From Hyphomicrobiales bacterium (GTDB lineage: Bacteria > Pseudomonadota > Alphaproteobacteria > Rhizobiales > Beijerinckiaceae), in contig CANGOE010000018.1 in NCBI GenBank assembly GCA_947455455.1, forward strand, positions 1-43,315: a DNA stretch of 43,315 nucleotides, read 5' to 3'. The notes under the pieces are model-generated. The model saw only the letters and a list, made by a program, of their open reading frames with translations, was not told where the DNA came from and did no database searches. Positions 8,088 through 16,776 of this stretch are shown one piece after another (the first letter of the stretch is position 1; every line of letters begins with the position of its first letter). Position numbers and translations under genes: made by a program.

Positions 8088-8801
8088 TTAAAAAGCCGGC
8101 GCCTCGGTTCGCTGGTCTTTTTTGAGAAAATGCGGATGCGCCAGTGCGATCTTGTCGATGGCGGCGAAAACGGTGTGCAAATGCGACTGCATGGCCGCAA
8201 CAGCCCGTGCGGCATCATGCAGGGCTATGGCCTCGGTGATGGCCTGATGTTCGTCATAGATGCGGCGCAACCAATCGGGATCTTCCAGCGACAAATGGCG
8301 CACGCGATCGATTTGGGCCTTGGCATCCTCGATGGTTTTCCATACGGCAGGCTGTCCGGCAATGCCGATCAGCGTTTCATGGAAATGATCATCGGCGGCA
8401 AAGAACTTGCGGTGGTTGCCATCTTTCACCAAGTGCTTTTGCACCGCCATCTGCTCACGCAGAAGGGCTATATCGCCCGGACCTGATAAGGTGGCCGCCA
8501 GCGCAATCGTCCGCAATTCCAGCGTTTCGCGGATGAACTGGTTGGAACGGACCAGCGCGATATCGATCGGCGAGACCACCGTGCCTTGCTGGGGAAAGAT
8601 ATCGAGCAGTTTTTCATCCTGCAACCGCTTGAAGACTTCGCGGATCGGTGTGCGGCTGACCCCGAAGGTGATGGCCATTTTGGGTTCGGAAATCACTTGT
8701 CCGGGCCGCAACTCGCCCGAAATGATCCAGGCCCGCAACTGGGCATAGGCCTGCGAGGCGGTGTTTTGGCGGCGATCAAGGGGCTTCAAACTGCTTTGCA
8801 T
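8088..8801 (-). CDS. GntR-family transcriptional regulator, FadR/FCD subgroup
   Basis: A 237-residue regulator with an N-terminal winged helix-turn-helix (about 15-78; GELRPGQVISEPKMAITFGVSRTPIREVFKRL) and a helical FCD effector domain (about 85-215). The FCD part has the DxxFH metal motif (Asp137, His141) and further His residues near 185 and 207, the ligands by which FCD proteins bind a metal and often an organic acid. I chose the ATG at 8801; a longer in-frame start at 8858 would read through a near-consensus promoter. A perfect palindrome of the FadR operator type lies one base before the ATG. Placement at the head of the ABC-uxuA operon suggests it represses these genes, itself included, until the sugar acid or a product binds. 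Confidence 0.9.
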   Translation of the reverse strand: MQSSLKPLDRRQNTASQAYAQLRAWIISGELRPGQVISEPKMAITFGVSRTPIREVFKRLQDEKLLDIFPQQGTVVSPIDIALVRSNQFIRETLELRTIALAATLSGPGDIALLREQMAVQKHLVKDGNHRKFFAADDHFHETLIGIAGQPAVWKTIEDAKAQIDRVRHLSLEDPDWLRRIYDEHQAITEAIALHDAARAVAAMQSHLHTVFAAIDKIALAHPHFLKKDQRTEAPAF

Positions 8802-8802
8802 A

Positions 8803-8836
8803 CTTGTATACAAGCTAACCCGATCCCGATTGTCAA
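8803..8836 (-). promoter_or_regulatory. gntR promoter with overlapping palindromic operator, probably leaderless
   Basis: Reading the minus strand, a perfect -35 hexamer TTGACA (8836-8831) is followed 17-18 bases later by TTGTAT/TGTATA inside the palindrome CTTGTATACAAG (8814-8803). The palindrome contains TTGT..ACAA half-sites, as in FadR-type GntR operators. The ATG begins one base after it with no room for a ribosome-binding site. Transcription would start at or next to the ATG, giving a leaderless message. A bound repressor would cover the -10 element. Confidence 0.65.
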
Positions 8837-8858
8837 GCCACGCCGAACAGGACAGCAA

Positions 8859-11195
8859 TCACAGACGGGGGGAGCCAATCCCTTGGGCATTGCGGATCGC
8901 CAGAGCAATGCCGAGAGGCGTGGCAGGCATGTCGATATGGGTGATACCATAGGGCTTGAGGGCATCGACGATGGCATTGATGATGGTTTGCGGCGCGCCG
9001 ATGGCACCCGCCTGCCCCGCACCCTTGCAACCGAGCGGGTTGGAACGGGTCGGACATTCGACCAGATGGATCTCGAAAGCCGGCACATCGACGGCACGCG
9101 GCAAAGCATAATCCATCAGGCTGGACGTGATCAATTGTCCGGTGTCGTGGTCGTAACGGATGGCTTCGAGCAGGGCCTGTCCTATGCCTTGCACAAGACC
9201 GCCCTGCACCTGGCTTTCGGTCAGCATCGGGTTGAGCAATGTGCCATAATCATCGACAGCCACATAATGCAGAATGTCCACCGCACCGGTATCGGGATCA
9301 ATCTCGACCTCGGCGGCATGACAGCCATTGGGAAAGGTGATCGGAGCTTGCCGGAATGCGCCATAGCCGGAGATCAATTCCAGATTTTCCACCTCGGCGA
9401 ATGCCACGATCAAGTCACGCATGCCGATATGCTGGGGTTTGGCCTGATCACGGCTTGAGGAATAAAACACCCCGTCCTGATAGCTGACCGTTTCGGGATC
9501 AACCTGCAGATAGCGGGCGGCGATGCCGGTTGTTTTCTCCAACAGGTCGCGCGCCGCATAGACCAGTGCCGTGCCGCCCATATGCAGGGATCTGGCCCCG
9601 CCATGGCCGCCGCCGGTCGGCACGGTGCGGGTATCGGCTTGCACATAGCAAAACATCCCATCGGGCAAGGACAGGTGCCGGGCCAGCAACTGCACAAAAC
9701 TGGTTTCATGCCCTTGGCCGTTGGATTGCGTGCCGACCACGATTTCGATCAACCCGTCATCAGTGGGCCGCAACCAGGCCTCCTCCTCGGCCGGACCTCT
9801 GGATGTCTCCAGAAAACAGCCGATCCCAAGCCCCCGCAACTTGCCCGCTTTTTTGGAAAGCGCGCGCCGTTTGGCAAAATGGGCATGATCGATCGCCGCC
9901 ATCGCCTTGTCGAGATTATGCTCGAACACACCGCAATCAATCGTAAAACCGGTCCCGTTGGTAAAAGGAAACTGACGGATGAAATTGCGGCGGCGCAGTT
10001 CGGCAGGACAAAAACCGAGCTGGCGCGCCGCCAGATCAATCAGCCGTTCCAGCATGTAATTGGCTTCCGGTTTGCCGGCCCCGCGATAGGCATCGATCGG
10101 TGCCATATTGGTAAAGACACCGCGCACATTCATGGACAGGACCGGAAAGGCATAGACCCCGCCCATCGCAGGCGTAGGCGCAACCGTTGCACTGCCCGGA
10201 CCGAGCGACGTGACATAGGCACCGATATTGGCGATGGTTTCGACATCCAATGCCAAAAACCGCCCTTTGTGATCGAGTGCCAGCCGCGCCCGCGTGATAT
10301 TGTCACGCCCATGCACACCGGAGGTGAAATCCTCCAACCGGTCAGCCGTCCAGCGGACCGGACGGCCCAGCCGTTTGGCCGCCCAAAGCACCAGCGCATA
10401 TTCCGGATAGGTGACGTTTTTCATGCCGAACCCGCCGCCGACATCGGGCGACATGACCTCGATCCGGTCCTTGGGAATACCGAACACACCCGAGGCCAGC
10501 TCGTCACGGATGAAGTGGACAGAGGCGGCGCTGACAATCAGCCGATAGCGGTGGTCCTTCGCCTCCCACAAGCCGATCGCCGTGCGCGGCTCCAGTGCCA
10601 CTGCGGCAATCCGGTTGTTCACAAGCGTCAACTCGACCTGATGGCGGGCTTTGGCAAAGGCCGCCCGAGTGCCTGCGTCATCACCGCGACGGTAGACAAA
10701 GGCTTGATTGGCGACCGCCTCGTCCCAGATGCGCGGCTTGGCTGGATCATGGGCTGTTGCGGGATCGACCACGGCCTCAAGCCCATGATAGTCAACCGTG
10801 ATCAATTCCAGCGCTTCCTGCGCCTTGCGCGGACAATCGGCCACAACCATGGCGACAAGATCACCGACATGACGGACGCGGTCACGGCACAAGGGATCAC
10901 GTCGCGGCACAACCAGTTCTGTTTCCGGACCCAGCGGAATGGAGGTCGGCAACGGGCCCAGACCATCCGGATTGTCCGGACTTTTCAGCACATCGGAGGC
11001 GGTATAGACACCATGAACACCCTTGAGCGCGCAAGCCGCCACCGTGTCGATCGCAAGGATATCGGCATGGGCATGGGGGGAGCGCAAAAAGGCCGCGAAC
11101 AGGCCGGTGGCCGGTGCAAGATCATCGACAAATTGTCCCTGCCCCGTGACAAAGCGCCGGTCCTCGAACCGCCGGACGGAACGGGGATCTTGCAT
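8859..11195 (-). CDS. Molybdenum hydroxylase large subunit (xanthine dehydrogenase / CoxL form II family), Glu-to-Gln at catalytic site
   Basis: A 778-residue molybdopterin-binding subunit. Near residue 10 it has [18 protein letters not shown], then [13 protein letters not shown] in the middle, [19 protein letters not shown] (the AYRGAG motif of CoxL form II and related aldehyde oxidases), and a [11 protein letters not shown] segment contacting the cofactor. The C-terminal motif that normally carries the catalytic Glu (GxGE) reads [12 protein letters not shown], with Gln728 (codon at 9012-9014). No FeS or FAD subunit genes adjoin it, so electron-transfer partners must lie elsewhere. The ATG at 11195 has a GAGGG ribosome-binding site; an in-frame TTG at 11246 is less likely. 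It follows an acyl-CoA ligase on the same strand and ends 57 bp before gntR. Substrate unknown. Confidence 0.85.
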   Translation of the reverse strand: MQDPRSVRRFEDRRFVTGQGQFVDDLAPATGLFAAFLRSPHAHADILAIDTVAACALKGVHGVYTASDVLKSPDNPDGLGPLPTSIPLGPETELVVPRRDPLCRDRVRHVGDLVAMVVADCPRKAQEALELITVDYHGLEAVVDPATAHDPAKPRIWDEAVANQAFVYRRGDDAGTRAAFAKARHQVELTLVNNRIAAVALEPRTAIGLWEAKDHRYRLIVSAASVHFIRDELASGVFGIPKDRIEVMSPDVGGGFGMKNVTYPEYALVLWAAKRLGRPVRWTADRLEDFTSGVHGRDNITRARLALDHKGRFLALDVETIANIGAYVTSLGPGSATVAPTPAMGGVYAFPVLSMNVRGVFTNMAPIDAYRGAGKPEANYMLERLIDLAARQLGFCPAELRRRNFIRQFPFTNGTGFTIDCGVFEHNLDKAMAAIDHAHFAKRRALSKKAGKLRGLGIGCFLETSRGPAEEEAWLRPTDDGLIEIVVGTQSNGQGHETSFVQLLARHLSLPDGMFCYVQADTRTVPTGGGHGGARSLHMGGTALVYAARDLLEKTTGIAARYLQVDPETVSYQDGVFYSSSRDQAKPQHIGMRDLIVAFAEVENLELISGYGAFRQAPITFPNGCHAAEVEIDPDTGAVDILHYVAVDDYGTLLNPMLTESQVQGGLVQGIGQALLEAIRYDHDTGQLITSSLMDYALPRAVDVPAFEIHLVECPTRSNPLGCKGAGQAGAIGAPQTIINAIVDALKPYGITHIDMPATPLGIALAIRNAQGIGSPRL

Positions 11196-11284
11196 GGCAT
11201 CCCTCACACAAGGATAAGGCAAGGCTTCTATCAGGGCTTGGGACAAAGCATGATCCTGTCATAGCTGGAACAACGCGACAGCCT

Positions 11285-11296
11285 ATCATGCATGAT
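11285..11296. promoter_or_regulatory. Perfect 12-bp palindrome upstream of molybdenum hydroxylase gene
   Basis: ATCATGCATGAT lies about 90 bp upstream of the hydroxylase start, in the 157-bp gap after the acyl-CoA ligase. It could be an operator. No regulator gene for it is adjacent, and a 12-bp palindrome can arise by chance. Confidence 0.25.
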
Positions 11297-11318
11297 TGCA
11301 GACAGGGATAAAGGTTTA

Positions 11319-11349
11319 CCGGATCAGGCCAGCCATTCGGCCGATCCGG
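11319..11349 (-). terminator. Candidate terminator hairpin after acyl-CoA ligase
   Basis: CCGGATC (11319-11325) pairs with GATCCGG (11343-11349), and GGCC (11327-11330) with GGCC (11339-11342), leaving one bulged A and an 8-base loop. It begins 3 bases past the ligase stop. No T-run follows on the minus strand, so a structural or Rho-assisted role is possible. Confidence 0.45.
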
Positions 11350-11352
11350 CAA

Positions 11353-12993
11353 TCATTGCGGCTTGGACGCCGTCGATGAAAATGTGTAATCCGCAAACAT
11401 GTCCCGCAAGGCTGTTTTCTGGATCTTGCCGGTGGCCGTATGCGGAATCTCGTCGACAAACACCACATCATCCGGCAACCACCATTTGGCGATTTTGCCT
11501 TCAAAAAATGCCAGCATCCCGTCCCGTTCAAGCGTGGCATCGGTCTTTCTGACAACGATCAGCAAAGGCCGCTCATCCCATTTGGGATGATGGACACCGA
11601 TCACCGCGGCTTCGGCAACCGCAGGATGGGCCATGGCAAGATTTTCAAGTTCGATCGACGAAATCCATTCGCCGCCCGATTTGATGACATCCTTGGACCG
11701 GTCGGTAATGTGCATATAGCCGTGAGGGTCGATGGTGGCGACATCGCCCGTATCAAAAAATCCGTCACGATCCAGAACCGTCTCGTCACTGCCGTAATAT
11801 TGCCGCGTGACAGCGGGACCACGCACCTTCAACCGTCCGAATGTGGATCCGTCATGGGGAAGAGCGAGACCGTCATCATCGGTAATTTTCATCTCGACGG
11901 TAAATGTCGGGAAGCCCTGTTTCATCTTCAGGGCGTAGAGGGCATCATCATCCAGACCGGCGAGTGCGGGCTTGATCGAGCAGAACGAGCCCAGCGGGCT
12001 CATTTCCGTCATGCCCCAGGCATGGGCCACCGTCACGCCATAATGTTTCTCAAACGCTTCGGTCATGGCCCGCGGACAGGCCGAGCCGCCAATCGCCACC
12101 CGCTTCAATGTCGTCAATCGCCCCTGTGTGCGGTTGAGATGGTCCAGCAAGGCGAGCCAGACAGTCGGCACGGCGGCGGTCATGGTGACGCGCTCGGTCT
12201 CCAGCAATTCATGCAAGGAAGGGCCATCCAGCTTGGCCCCCGGCATCACCAGACGCGCCCCGGCCATCGGCGCGGAAAACCCCAGAGACCAGCTATTGGC
12301 ATGGAAAAGCGGCACGACCGGCATCACGGTATCATGCGACGAAATATTGAAAAAATCGGGTGCGACATGGGCCATGGCATGCAGGACATTGGAGCGGTGC
12401 GAATAGAGCACACCCTTGGGATGGCCGGTTGTGCCCGAAGTGTAGCAAAGACCGGCCGCGGTATTTTCGTCAAACACCGCCCATGCAAAATCACTGTCTG
12501 ATCTGGCGAGATAATCCTCGTAAGCCATCACGTTTTTCAAGGACGTCTCAGGCATATGCCCGGCATCGGTAAGGATGATGAACTGTTCGATTGTGGTCAG
12601 GCGCGGGGCAATCCGTTCGACCAGCGGCACAAAGGTCAAATCCAGAAACAGCATCCGGTCTTCGGCATGGTTGATGATGTAAACGATCTGGTCATCGAAC
12701 AGACGCGGATTGACCGTGTGGTAAATGCCGCCAAGTCCGGTGATGCCATACCATAATTCAAGGTGGCGGTGGGTGTTCCAGGCCAGCGTTGCAATCCGGT
12801 CACCCGATTTCATGCCGGACTGTGTCAGCGACTTCGCCAGTTGCAAGGAGCGGTTGCGCAAATCGCGATAGGTCTCGCGATGGATGGGGCCTTCGACCAG
12901 CCGGCTGACGATTTCCTGATTGCCGAACTGGCTTGCGGCATGATCGATGACTTTGCTGATCAGCAAAGGCCAGTCCTGCATGAGTCCAAGCAT
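11353..12993 (-). CDS. AMP-forming acyl-CoA ligase (medium-chain / DmdB-like)
   Basis: A 546-residue adenylate-forming ligase. Visible motifs are the phosphate-binding loop [16 protein letters not shown] (about 180-195), WGMTEMSP, the DTGD motif in [13 protein letters not shown], the hinge near [14 protein letters not shown], and [14 protein letters not shown] at the C-terminus with the catalytic Lys. The N-terminus ([14 protein letters not shown]) resembles medium-chain acyl-CoA ligases, including 3-methylmercaptopropionyl-CoA ligase DmdB; this is recalled similarity, not a computed match. The ATG at 12993 follows a GGGGGAA ribosome-binding site; upstream in-frame extension is unlikely. It would activate a carboxylic acid with ATP and CoA. 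With the molybdenum hydroxylase downstream and the acyl-CoA operon nearby, a shared route through an aldehyde or acid is conceivable but unproven. Confidence 0.9.
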   Translation of the reverse strand: MLGLMQDWPLLISKVIDHAASQFGNQEIVSRLVEGPIHRETYRDLRNRSLQLAKSLTQSGMKSGDRIATLAWNTHRHLELWYGITGLGGIYHTVNPRLFDDQIVYIINHAEDRMLFLDLTFVPLVERIAPRLTTIEQFIILTDAGHMPETSLKNVMAYEDYLARSDSDFAWAVFDENTAAGLCYTSGTTGHPKGVLYSHRSNVLHAMAHVAPDFFNISSHDTVMPVVPLFHANSWSLGFSAPMAGARLVMPGAKLDGPSLHELLETERVTMTAAVPTVWLALLDHLNRTQGRLTTLKRVAIGGSACPRAMTEAFEKHYGVTVAHAWGMTEMSPLGSFCSIKPALAGLDDDALYALKMKQGFPTFTVEMKITDDDGLALPHDGSTFGRLKVRGPAVTRQYYGSDETVLDRDGFFDTGDVATIDPHGYMHITDRSKDVIKSGGEWISSIELENLAMAHPAVAEAAVIGVHHPKWDERPLLIVVRKTDATLERDGMLAFFEGKIAKWWLPDDVVFVDEIPHTATGKIQKTALRDMFADYTFSSTASKPQ

Positions 12994-13054
12994 GGTGTTT
13001 CCCCCGTAAGAACTGGCCACTTTGCGTGGTCTGGCGAACATCTTAGTGCATGAA

Positions 13055-13065
13055 ATCACAGTGAT
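13055..13065. promoter_or_regulatory. Short palindrome in divergent ligase/MFS intergenic region
   Basis: ATCAC-A-GTGAT sits in the 126-bp gap between the divergent acyl-CoA ligase and MFS genes. It may be an operator controlling one or both. A TATATT at 13108-13113, just before the MFS ATG, is a possible -10 element, without a clear -35. Confidence 0.25.
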
Positions 13066-13119
13066 CCATAGATGAAATCGTCTGTATTTTTACACGATCT
13101 CCGGTGTTATATTTTGCGG

Positions 13120-14367
13120 ATGACAGCAACCAGCAAACCCGATCGCGTTTCCGCTCTGGCCCCGTTCAGCGTCCGCAGTTACCGGTTCCAATGGCCTGCG
13201 GATCTATTGACTTCCTGCGCCATCGAAATGGAATTGCCGATTTTGGGCTGGTATATTCTGGTGCAAACCAATTCGGTATTTATGCTCGTGCTGTTCGGAA
13301 GCGCCCAATATATCGGGACGCTGATCTCACCCCTGATGGGTGTGGTCGGCGACAGAATTGGGTGCAGAAACCTGCTGTTCGCCATGCGGGCCTGTTACAC
13401 CGCTCTGTCGGTTTCCATACTGCTGTTATCCATCTTCGGCCTGCTCGATGCCTATGTGGTTTTGGCCCTTTCGGCACTGGGAGGGATCTTGCGTCCTTCC
13501 GATGGCATGGTCAGAAATACCCTGATCGCCCAAACCGTGCCCCACCATCATTTGATGGTCGCCATTGGCGTCTCGCGGATCACGCAGGATATTTCGCGCG
13601 TTCTGGGTGCCCTGATCGGCACCGGCCTTGTGACTTGGGCGGGAATGGAGCGGACCTATGAGCTGATTTCGGCCCTGTATCTGTTCGGCATGGCCATGAC
13701 TTTGGGGGCAAAGCAAATCAAAACCGTTGCGAAAATCATCCGCTCTCCCTTCAGGGATACGGTGGACGGTTTGATGCATGTCTGGAACAGCCCGACCTTG
13801 CTGGCCGCCTTCTGGATCGCCTTCATTGTCAATCTGACAGCCTATCCCTTCACGCTCGGCCTGTTGCCGCATGTGACCAGAGATGTTTATGGCATCGACC
13901 AGTCAGGTCTGGGCTTTCTGGTTGCGAGCTTTTCATTCGGCGGGTTTTTGGGCTCGCTGGCTCTGAGCTTTTCCGGGCATTTGGTCAAAGCCGGACGCGC
14001 TATGATTGTGGGCGGAGTCGGCTGGTATGTCCTGTTGCTTTTATTCGGTCAGACAGACCATTTGACCAGCGGCATGCTGTGTCTGGTGCTGGCCGGTTTT
14101 GCCCAGAACATCTGCACAATCCCGATGTTCGTGATGATGCTCAAAGTCGCGCCCGAAGAATTTCGCGGCCGCGTCATGGGCGTGCGCATGCTGGCGATTT
14201 ATGGCCTGCCCCTCGGCCTGATGCTGGCCGGACCCCTGATCGACCATTTTGGCTTTCTGGTGACCAATCTGATCATGACCACGACCGGCCTCGCGATGCT
14301 GGCCCTTGTATCAGCCGTCTGGCGCAGGCAGGTATGGGACAATGGCGCAGAAGCCAACCACTTGTGA
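13120..14367 (+). CDS. MFS transporter, exporter-like (MFS_3 type)
   Basis: A 415-residue integral membrane protein with about 12 hydrophobic segments, a GVVGDRIGCRNLLFAMR loop between helices 2 and 3 (the MFS motif A equivalent), and EEFRGRVMGVRMLAIYGLPLGLMLAGPLID in the C-terminal half, which resembles EntS-type exporters. It is divergent from the acyl-CoA ligase. The in-frame ATG at 13072 is possible, but no good ribosome-binding site precedes either start. The ATG at 13120 fits the usual short cytosolic N-terminus (VSALAPFSVRSYRFQW). The substrate cannot be deduced; it may export an intermediate of the neighbouring pathway or be unrelated. Confidence 0.85.
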   Translation: MTATSKPDRVSALAPFSVRSYRFQWPADLLTSCAIEMELPILGWYILVQTNSVFMLVLFGSAQYIGTLISPLMGVVGDRIGCRNLLFAMRACYTALSVSILLLSIFGLLDAYVVLALSALGGILRPSDGMVRNTLIAQTVPHHHLMVAIGVSRITQDISRVLGALIGTGLVTWAGMERTYELISALYLFGMAMTLGAKQIKTVAKIIRSPFRDTVDGLMHVWNSPTLLAAFWIAFIVNLTAYPFTLGLLPHVTRDVYGIDQSGLGFLVASFSFGGFLGSLALSFSGHLVKAGRAMIVGGVGWYVLLLLFGQTDHLTSGMLCLVLAGFAQNICTIPMFVMMLKVAPEEFRGRVMGVRMLAIYGLPLGLMLAGPLIDHFGFLVTNLIMTTTGLAMLALVSAVWRRQVWDNGAEANHL

Positions 14368-14382
14368 CATGGGCTTGCCACA

Positions 14383-14413
14383 GTGATTGCCCGTCTGCGT
14401 TATCGGGCATCAC
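14383..14413. terminator. Convergent terminator hairpin between MFS gene and hutF
   Basis: GTGAT (14383-14387) and GCCCG (14389-14393) pair with CGGGC (14404-14408) and ATCAC (14409-14413), with one bulged T and a 10-base loop. It overlaps the hutF stop codon and follows the MFS stop by 15 bases. Neither side has a long T-run. Confidence 0.5.
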
Positions 14414-15789
14414 CCCACTTGCATCAACAGGCGTTTGAGCCGATCCGTAAACCGCGCCGTGATGGTTTCGCGGGCGATGTGGCGACCCTGCCGGACGAGG
14501 AATTGGCCGCCTGCCATGACGCAATCAATGGCACTGCGGTCAGCAACAAAGACCAAGGCATCCAGCCAATGGCGTTGCGGCAGAGGGGCGAGTGTGGGGT
14601 GGGTGAGGTCGAGGGTCACCCAATCGGCCTGCGCGCCGACCCGCAATGCACCGACGGGTTGTTGCAGGGCCTGCGCGCCGCCGTGCAGGGCTTTGGTGTA
14701 AAGATCGAGACCGGTTGAACGGCCCTCGGCTGAGGCCAACAGATTGCGGCCGCGATGGAGCAGGCGCTGGCCATATTCCAGACAGCGCAATTCGGCAAAG
14801 GCCGAAATCTCGACATTGGAATCCGACCCGACCCCCCATGCACCGTTCAATGCCTGATAGGAACTGGCGTTGAAAAATCCGTCTCCCAGATTGGCTTCCG
14901 TTAAGGGACACAACCCCGCCACCGCCTGTGACCGGGCAAGGGCTTGCGTCTCTGTCTCGGTCATATGGGTGGCATGGATCAGGCACCAGTGTGCATCCAC
15001 CGCGTGATGGTCAAACAGCCATTCGACCGGCCGCCGGCCCGACCAAGCCAGACAGTCATCGACCTCTTTGACCTGTTCGGCAATGTGGATATGCACCGGA
15101 CCCGACAAGCCCGCACCCAGCAGGGCAGTCAGCATATCGGGTGTCACCGCCCGCAGGCTGTGCGGGGCAATGCCGATTTTGGCGTGCGGCAAGATTTTCA
15201 GCGCATCGGCGCTGGCTTGATGCAAAGCGAGATAGGACTCAAGATCATTATAGAAGCGCCTTTGCTGGTCGGCGACAGGCTGGCCACCGAAACCCCCTTG
15301 GGCATAGAGCACCGGCAACAGCGTCAGGTTGATGCCGGTTTGTTGTGCGGCCGAAATAATGCGCACGGCCAGTTCGGCGCGATTGGCATAATGGTGTCCC
15401 TTTGGATCGTGATGCAGATAATGGAATTCCGCCAGACTGGTGAAACCGCCTTCCAGCATCTCCATCATCGCCATGGCGGCAATGGCCTCGACATCGTCGG
15501 GGTCGAGATGCTCGAGAAAGCGGTACATCACCTGCCGCCATGTCCAGAAACTGTCGCCGCTCGGCCCGCGCGTTTCCGCCAGTCCCGCCATGCCGCGCTG
15601 GAATGTGTGGCTGTGCAGATTGGGCAGGCCCGGAATGGTGGCCCCTTTAATGCGTTGCACGCCGTCCGTCTGTTGCGGGCCCGGCTGGATGATCAGGGAT
15701 GAAATCAGGCCGTCGGTCATGCCGACCAGCACATCGCTATGCCAGCCATCGGGCAACAAGGCATGCTCAAGCAAGACTGTCTGGTTCAT
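14410..15789 (-). CDS. hutF: Formimidoylglutamate deiminase
   Basis: A 459-residue amidohydrolase of the HutF type. Metal-site motifs are visible: GLPNLHSHTFQRG (His59, His61), VHIHIAEQ (His233, His235), IHATH (His272, His275) and GSDSN (Asp323). The FHYLHHDPKGHHYA segment is characteristic of HutF. The enzyme converts N-formimino-L-glutamate to N-formyl-L-glutamate and ammonia, the branch used when HutG is a deformylase. The ATG at 15789 has a GGAAGGA ribosome-binding site; longer in-frame starts run into the divergent promoter region. It faces hutG across 162 bp, and the two catalyse consecutive steps. hutH, hutU and hutI are not in the window. Confidence 0.95.
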   Translation of the reverse strand: MNQTVLLEHALLPDGWHSDVLVGMTDGLISSLIIQPGPQQTDGVQRIKGATIPGLPNLHSHTFQRGMAGLAETRGPSGDSFWTWRQVMYRFLEHLDPDDVEAIAAMAMMEMLEGGFTSLAEFHYLHHDPKGHHYANRAELAVRIISAAQQTGINLTLLPVLYAQGGFGGQPVADQQRRFYNDLESYLALHQASADALKILPHAKIGIAPHSLRAVTPDMLTALLGAGLSGPVHIHIAEQVKEVDDCLAWSGRRPVEWLFDHHAVDAHWCLIHATHMTETETQALARSQAVAGLCPLTEANLGDGFFNASSYQALNGAWGVGSDSNVEISAFAELRCLEYGQRLLHRGRNLLASAEGRSTGLDLYTKALHGGAQALQQPVGALRVGAQADWVTLDLTHPTLAPLPQRHWLDALVFVADRSAIDCVMAGGQFLVRQGRHIARETITARFTDRLKRLLMQVG

Positions 15790-15826
15790 GATCCGTTTAT
15801 CCTTCCCACCTTTACAGGTCTCATGC

Positions 15827-15839
15827 TTGTGTAAAACAA
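15827..15839. promoter_or_regulatory. Candidate operator in divergent hutF/hutG region
   Basis: TTGT-GTAAA-ACAA is an inverted repeat of the half-site type used by GntR-family regulators, which include the histidine-utilisation repressor HutC. It lies 37 bp upstream of hutF and 112 bp upstream of hutG. On the minus strand it overlaps a possible TTGTTT-17-TGTAAA promoter for hutF. No regulator gene is adjacent, so assignment to HutC is a guess. Confidence 0.35.
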
Positions 15840-15951
15840 TATGTGCCTGAGCAAAACCAGTTCCGGCACCAACGACCAAGAAAAACAGCGATCGAGACTT
15901 TACCCGCCATTCCGATCAGCTAATGTCTGGAGTGAAAAGGACACTATATCC

Positions 15952-16776
15952 ATGACCCAACATCCCGACTGGCTCAAAGTGCGACGCGGCCAAGCGCCTC
16001 TGGTGGTCAGCCTGCCCCATACCGGCATCGATATTCCGGCCTCTTTCCAACCCGCTTTGCGTTCACTCTGGCTGGCACGCAAGGATGCCGACTGGTGGAT
16101 CGAAACCCTGTATGATTTTGCCGAAGAGCTTGATGCCACCATCATCCGCACCACGGTGTCGCGCACGGTCATCGACGTCAACCGCGACCCGAGCGGGGTC
16201 TCGCTCTATCCCGGCCAGGCGACCACCGAATTATGCCCCACCACCAGCTTCGACGGCGAACCGCTCTATCATGACGGCCAGCAACCCGATGCCGCCGAGA
16301 TCGAACGGCGCAAGGCCGGCTACTTCACGCCCTATCATGAAACATTGCGCCAAGAGATCGCCCGCCTTCGCGCACAGCATCCGGCTGTGGTGCTGTATGA
16401 TTGCCATTCGATCCGCTCGGTCATTCCGCGCTTGTTCGAGGGCACCTTGCCGCATTTCAACATCGGCACCAATAGCGGGCTGGCTTGCGCCGACGCACTG
16501 ACAAATACCGTGCAGGCCCATTGCACCGCAACGGGTCTGGAGGTGGTGGTCAATGGCCGTTTCAAGGGCGGCTCGATCACCCGTCTCAATGGACGACCTG
16601 AAGCGGGCGTACACGCCATCCAGATGGAACTGGCCTGCCGCACCTATCTCGACGAGCCGCTTGGTCCCGTCAACGAGCAGAACTGGCCTACACCTTATGA
16701 TCCAGCCTATGCCGCCCCGTTGCGGGCCACCTTGCGGGCCGTTCTGGCCAGCTGTCTGGACTTTGCACGCTCATGA
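15952..16776 (+). CDS. hutG: N-formylglutamate deformylase
   Basis: A 274-residue member of the N-formylglutamate amidohydrolase family. Characteristic segments are LVVSLPHTGIDIP (about 18-30), SRTVIDVNRDPSG, the YDCHSIRSVIPRLFEG segment with likely zinc ligands, and NGRFKGGSITR. It hydrolyses N-formyl-L-glutamate to L-glutamate and formate, completing the HutF branch. The ATG at 15952 follows AAGGA; an in-frame extension from 15841 overlaps the presumed promoter region and is not supported. Its TGA overlaps the hutD ATG (16773-16776), so both are in one transcript divergent from hutF. Confidence 0.94.
   Translation: MTQHPDWLKVRRGQAPLVVSLPHTGIDIPASFQPALRSLWLARKDADWWIETLYDFAEELDATIIRTTVSRTVIDVNRDPSGVSLYPGQATTELCPTTSFDGEPLYHDGQQPDAAEIERRKAGYFTPYHETLRQEIARLRAQHPAVVLYDCHSIRSVIPRLFEGTLPHFNIGTNSGLACADALTNTVQAHCTATGLEVVVNGRFKGGSITRLNGRPEAGVHAIQMELACRTYLDEPLGPVNEQNWPTPYDPAYAAPLRATLRAVLASCLDFARS

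Noticed and set aside
11196-11246. TTG start for the molybdenum hydroxylase, 17 codons upstream
   Set aside because: The ATG at 11195 has a GAGGG site at good spacing and matches the usual start of the family.
9582-11264. 560-codon plus-strand open frame opposite the molybdenum hydroxylase gene
   Set aside because: Antisense shadow; the minus-strand protein has all family motifs.
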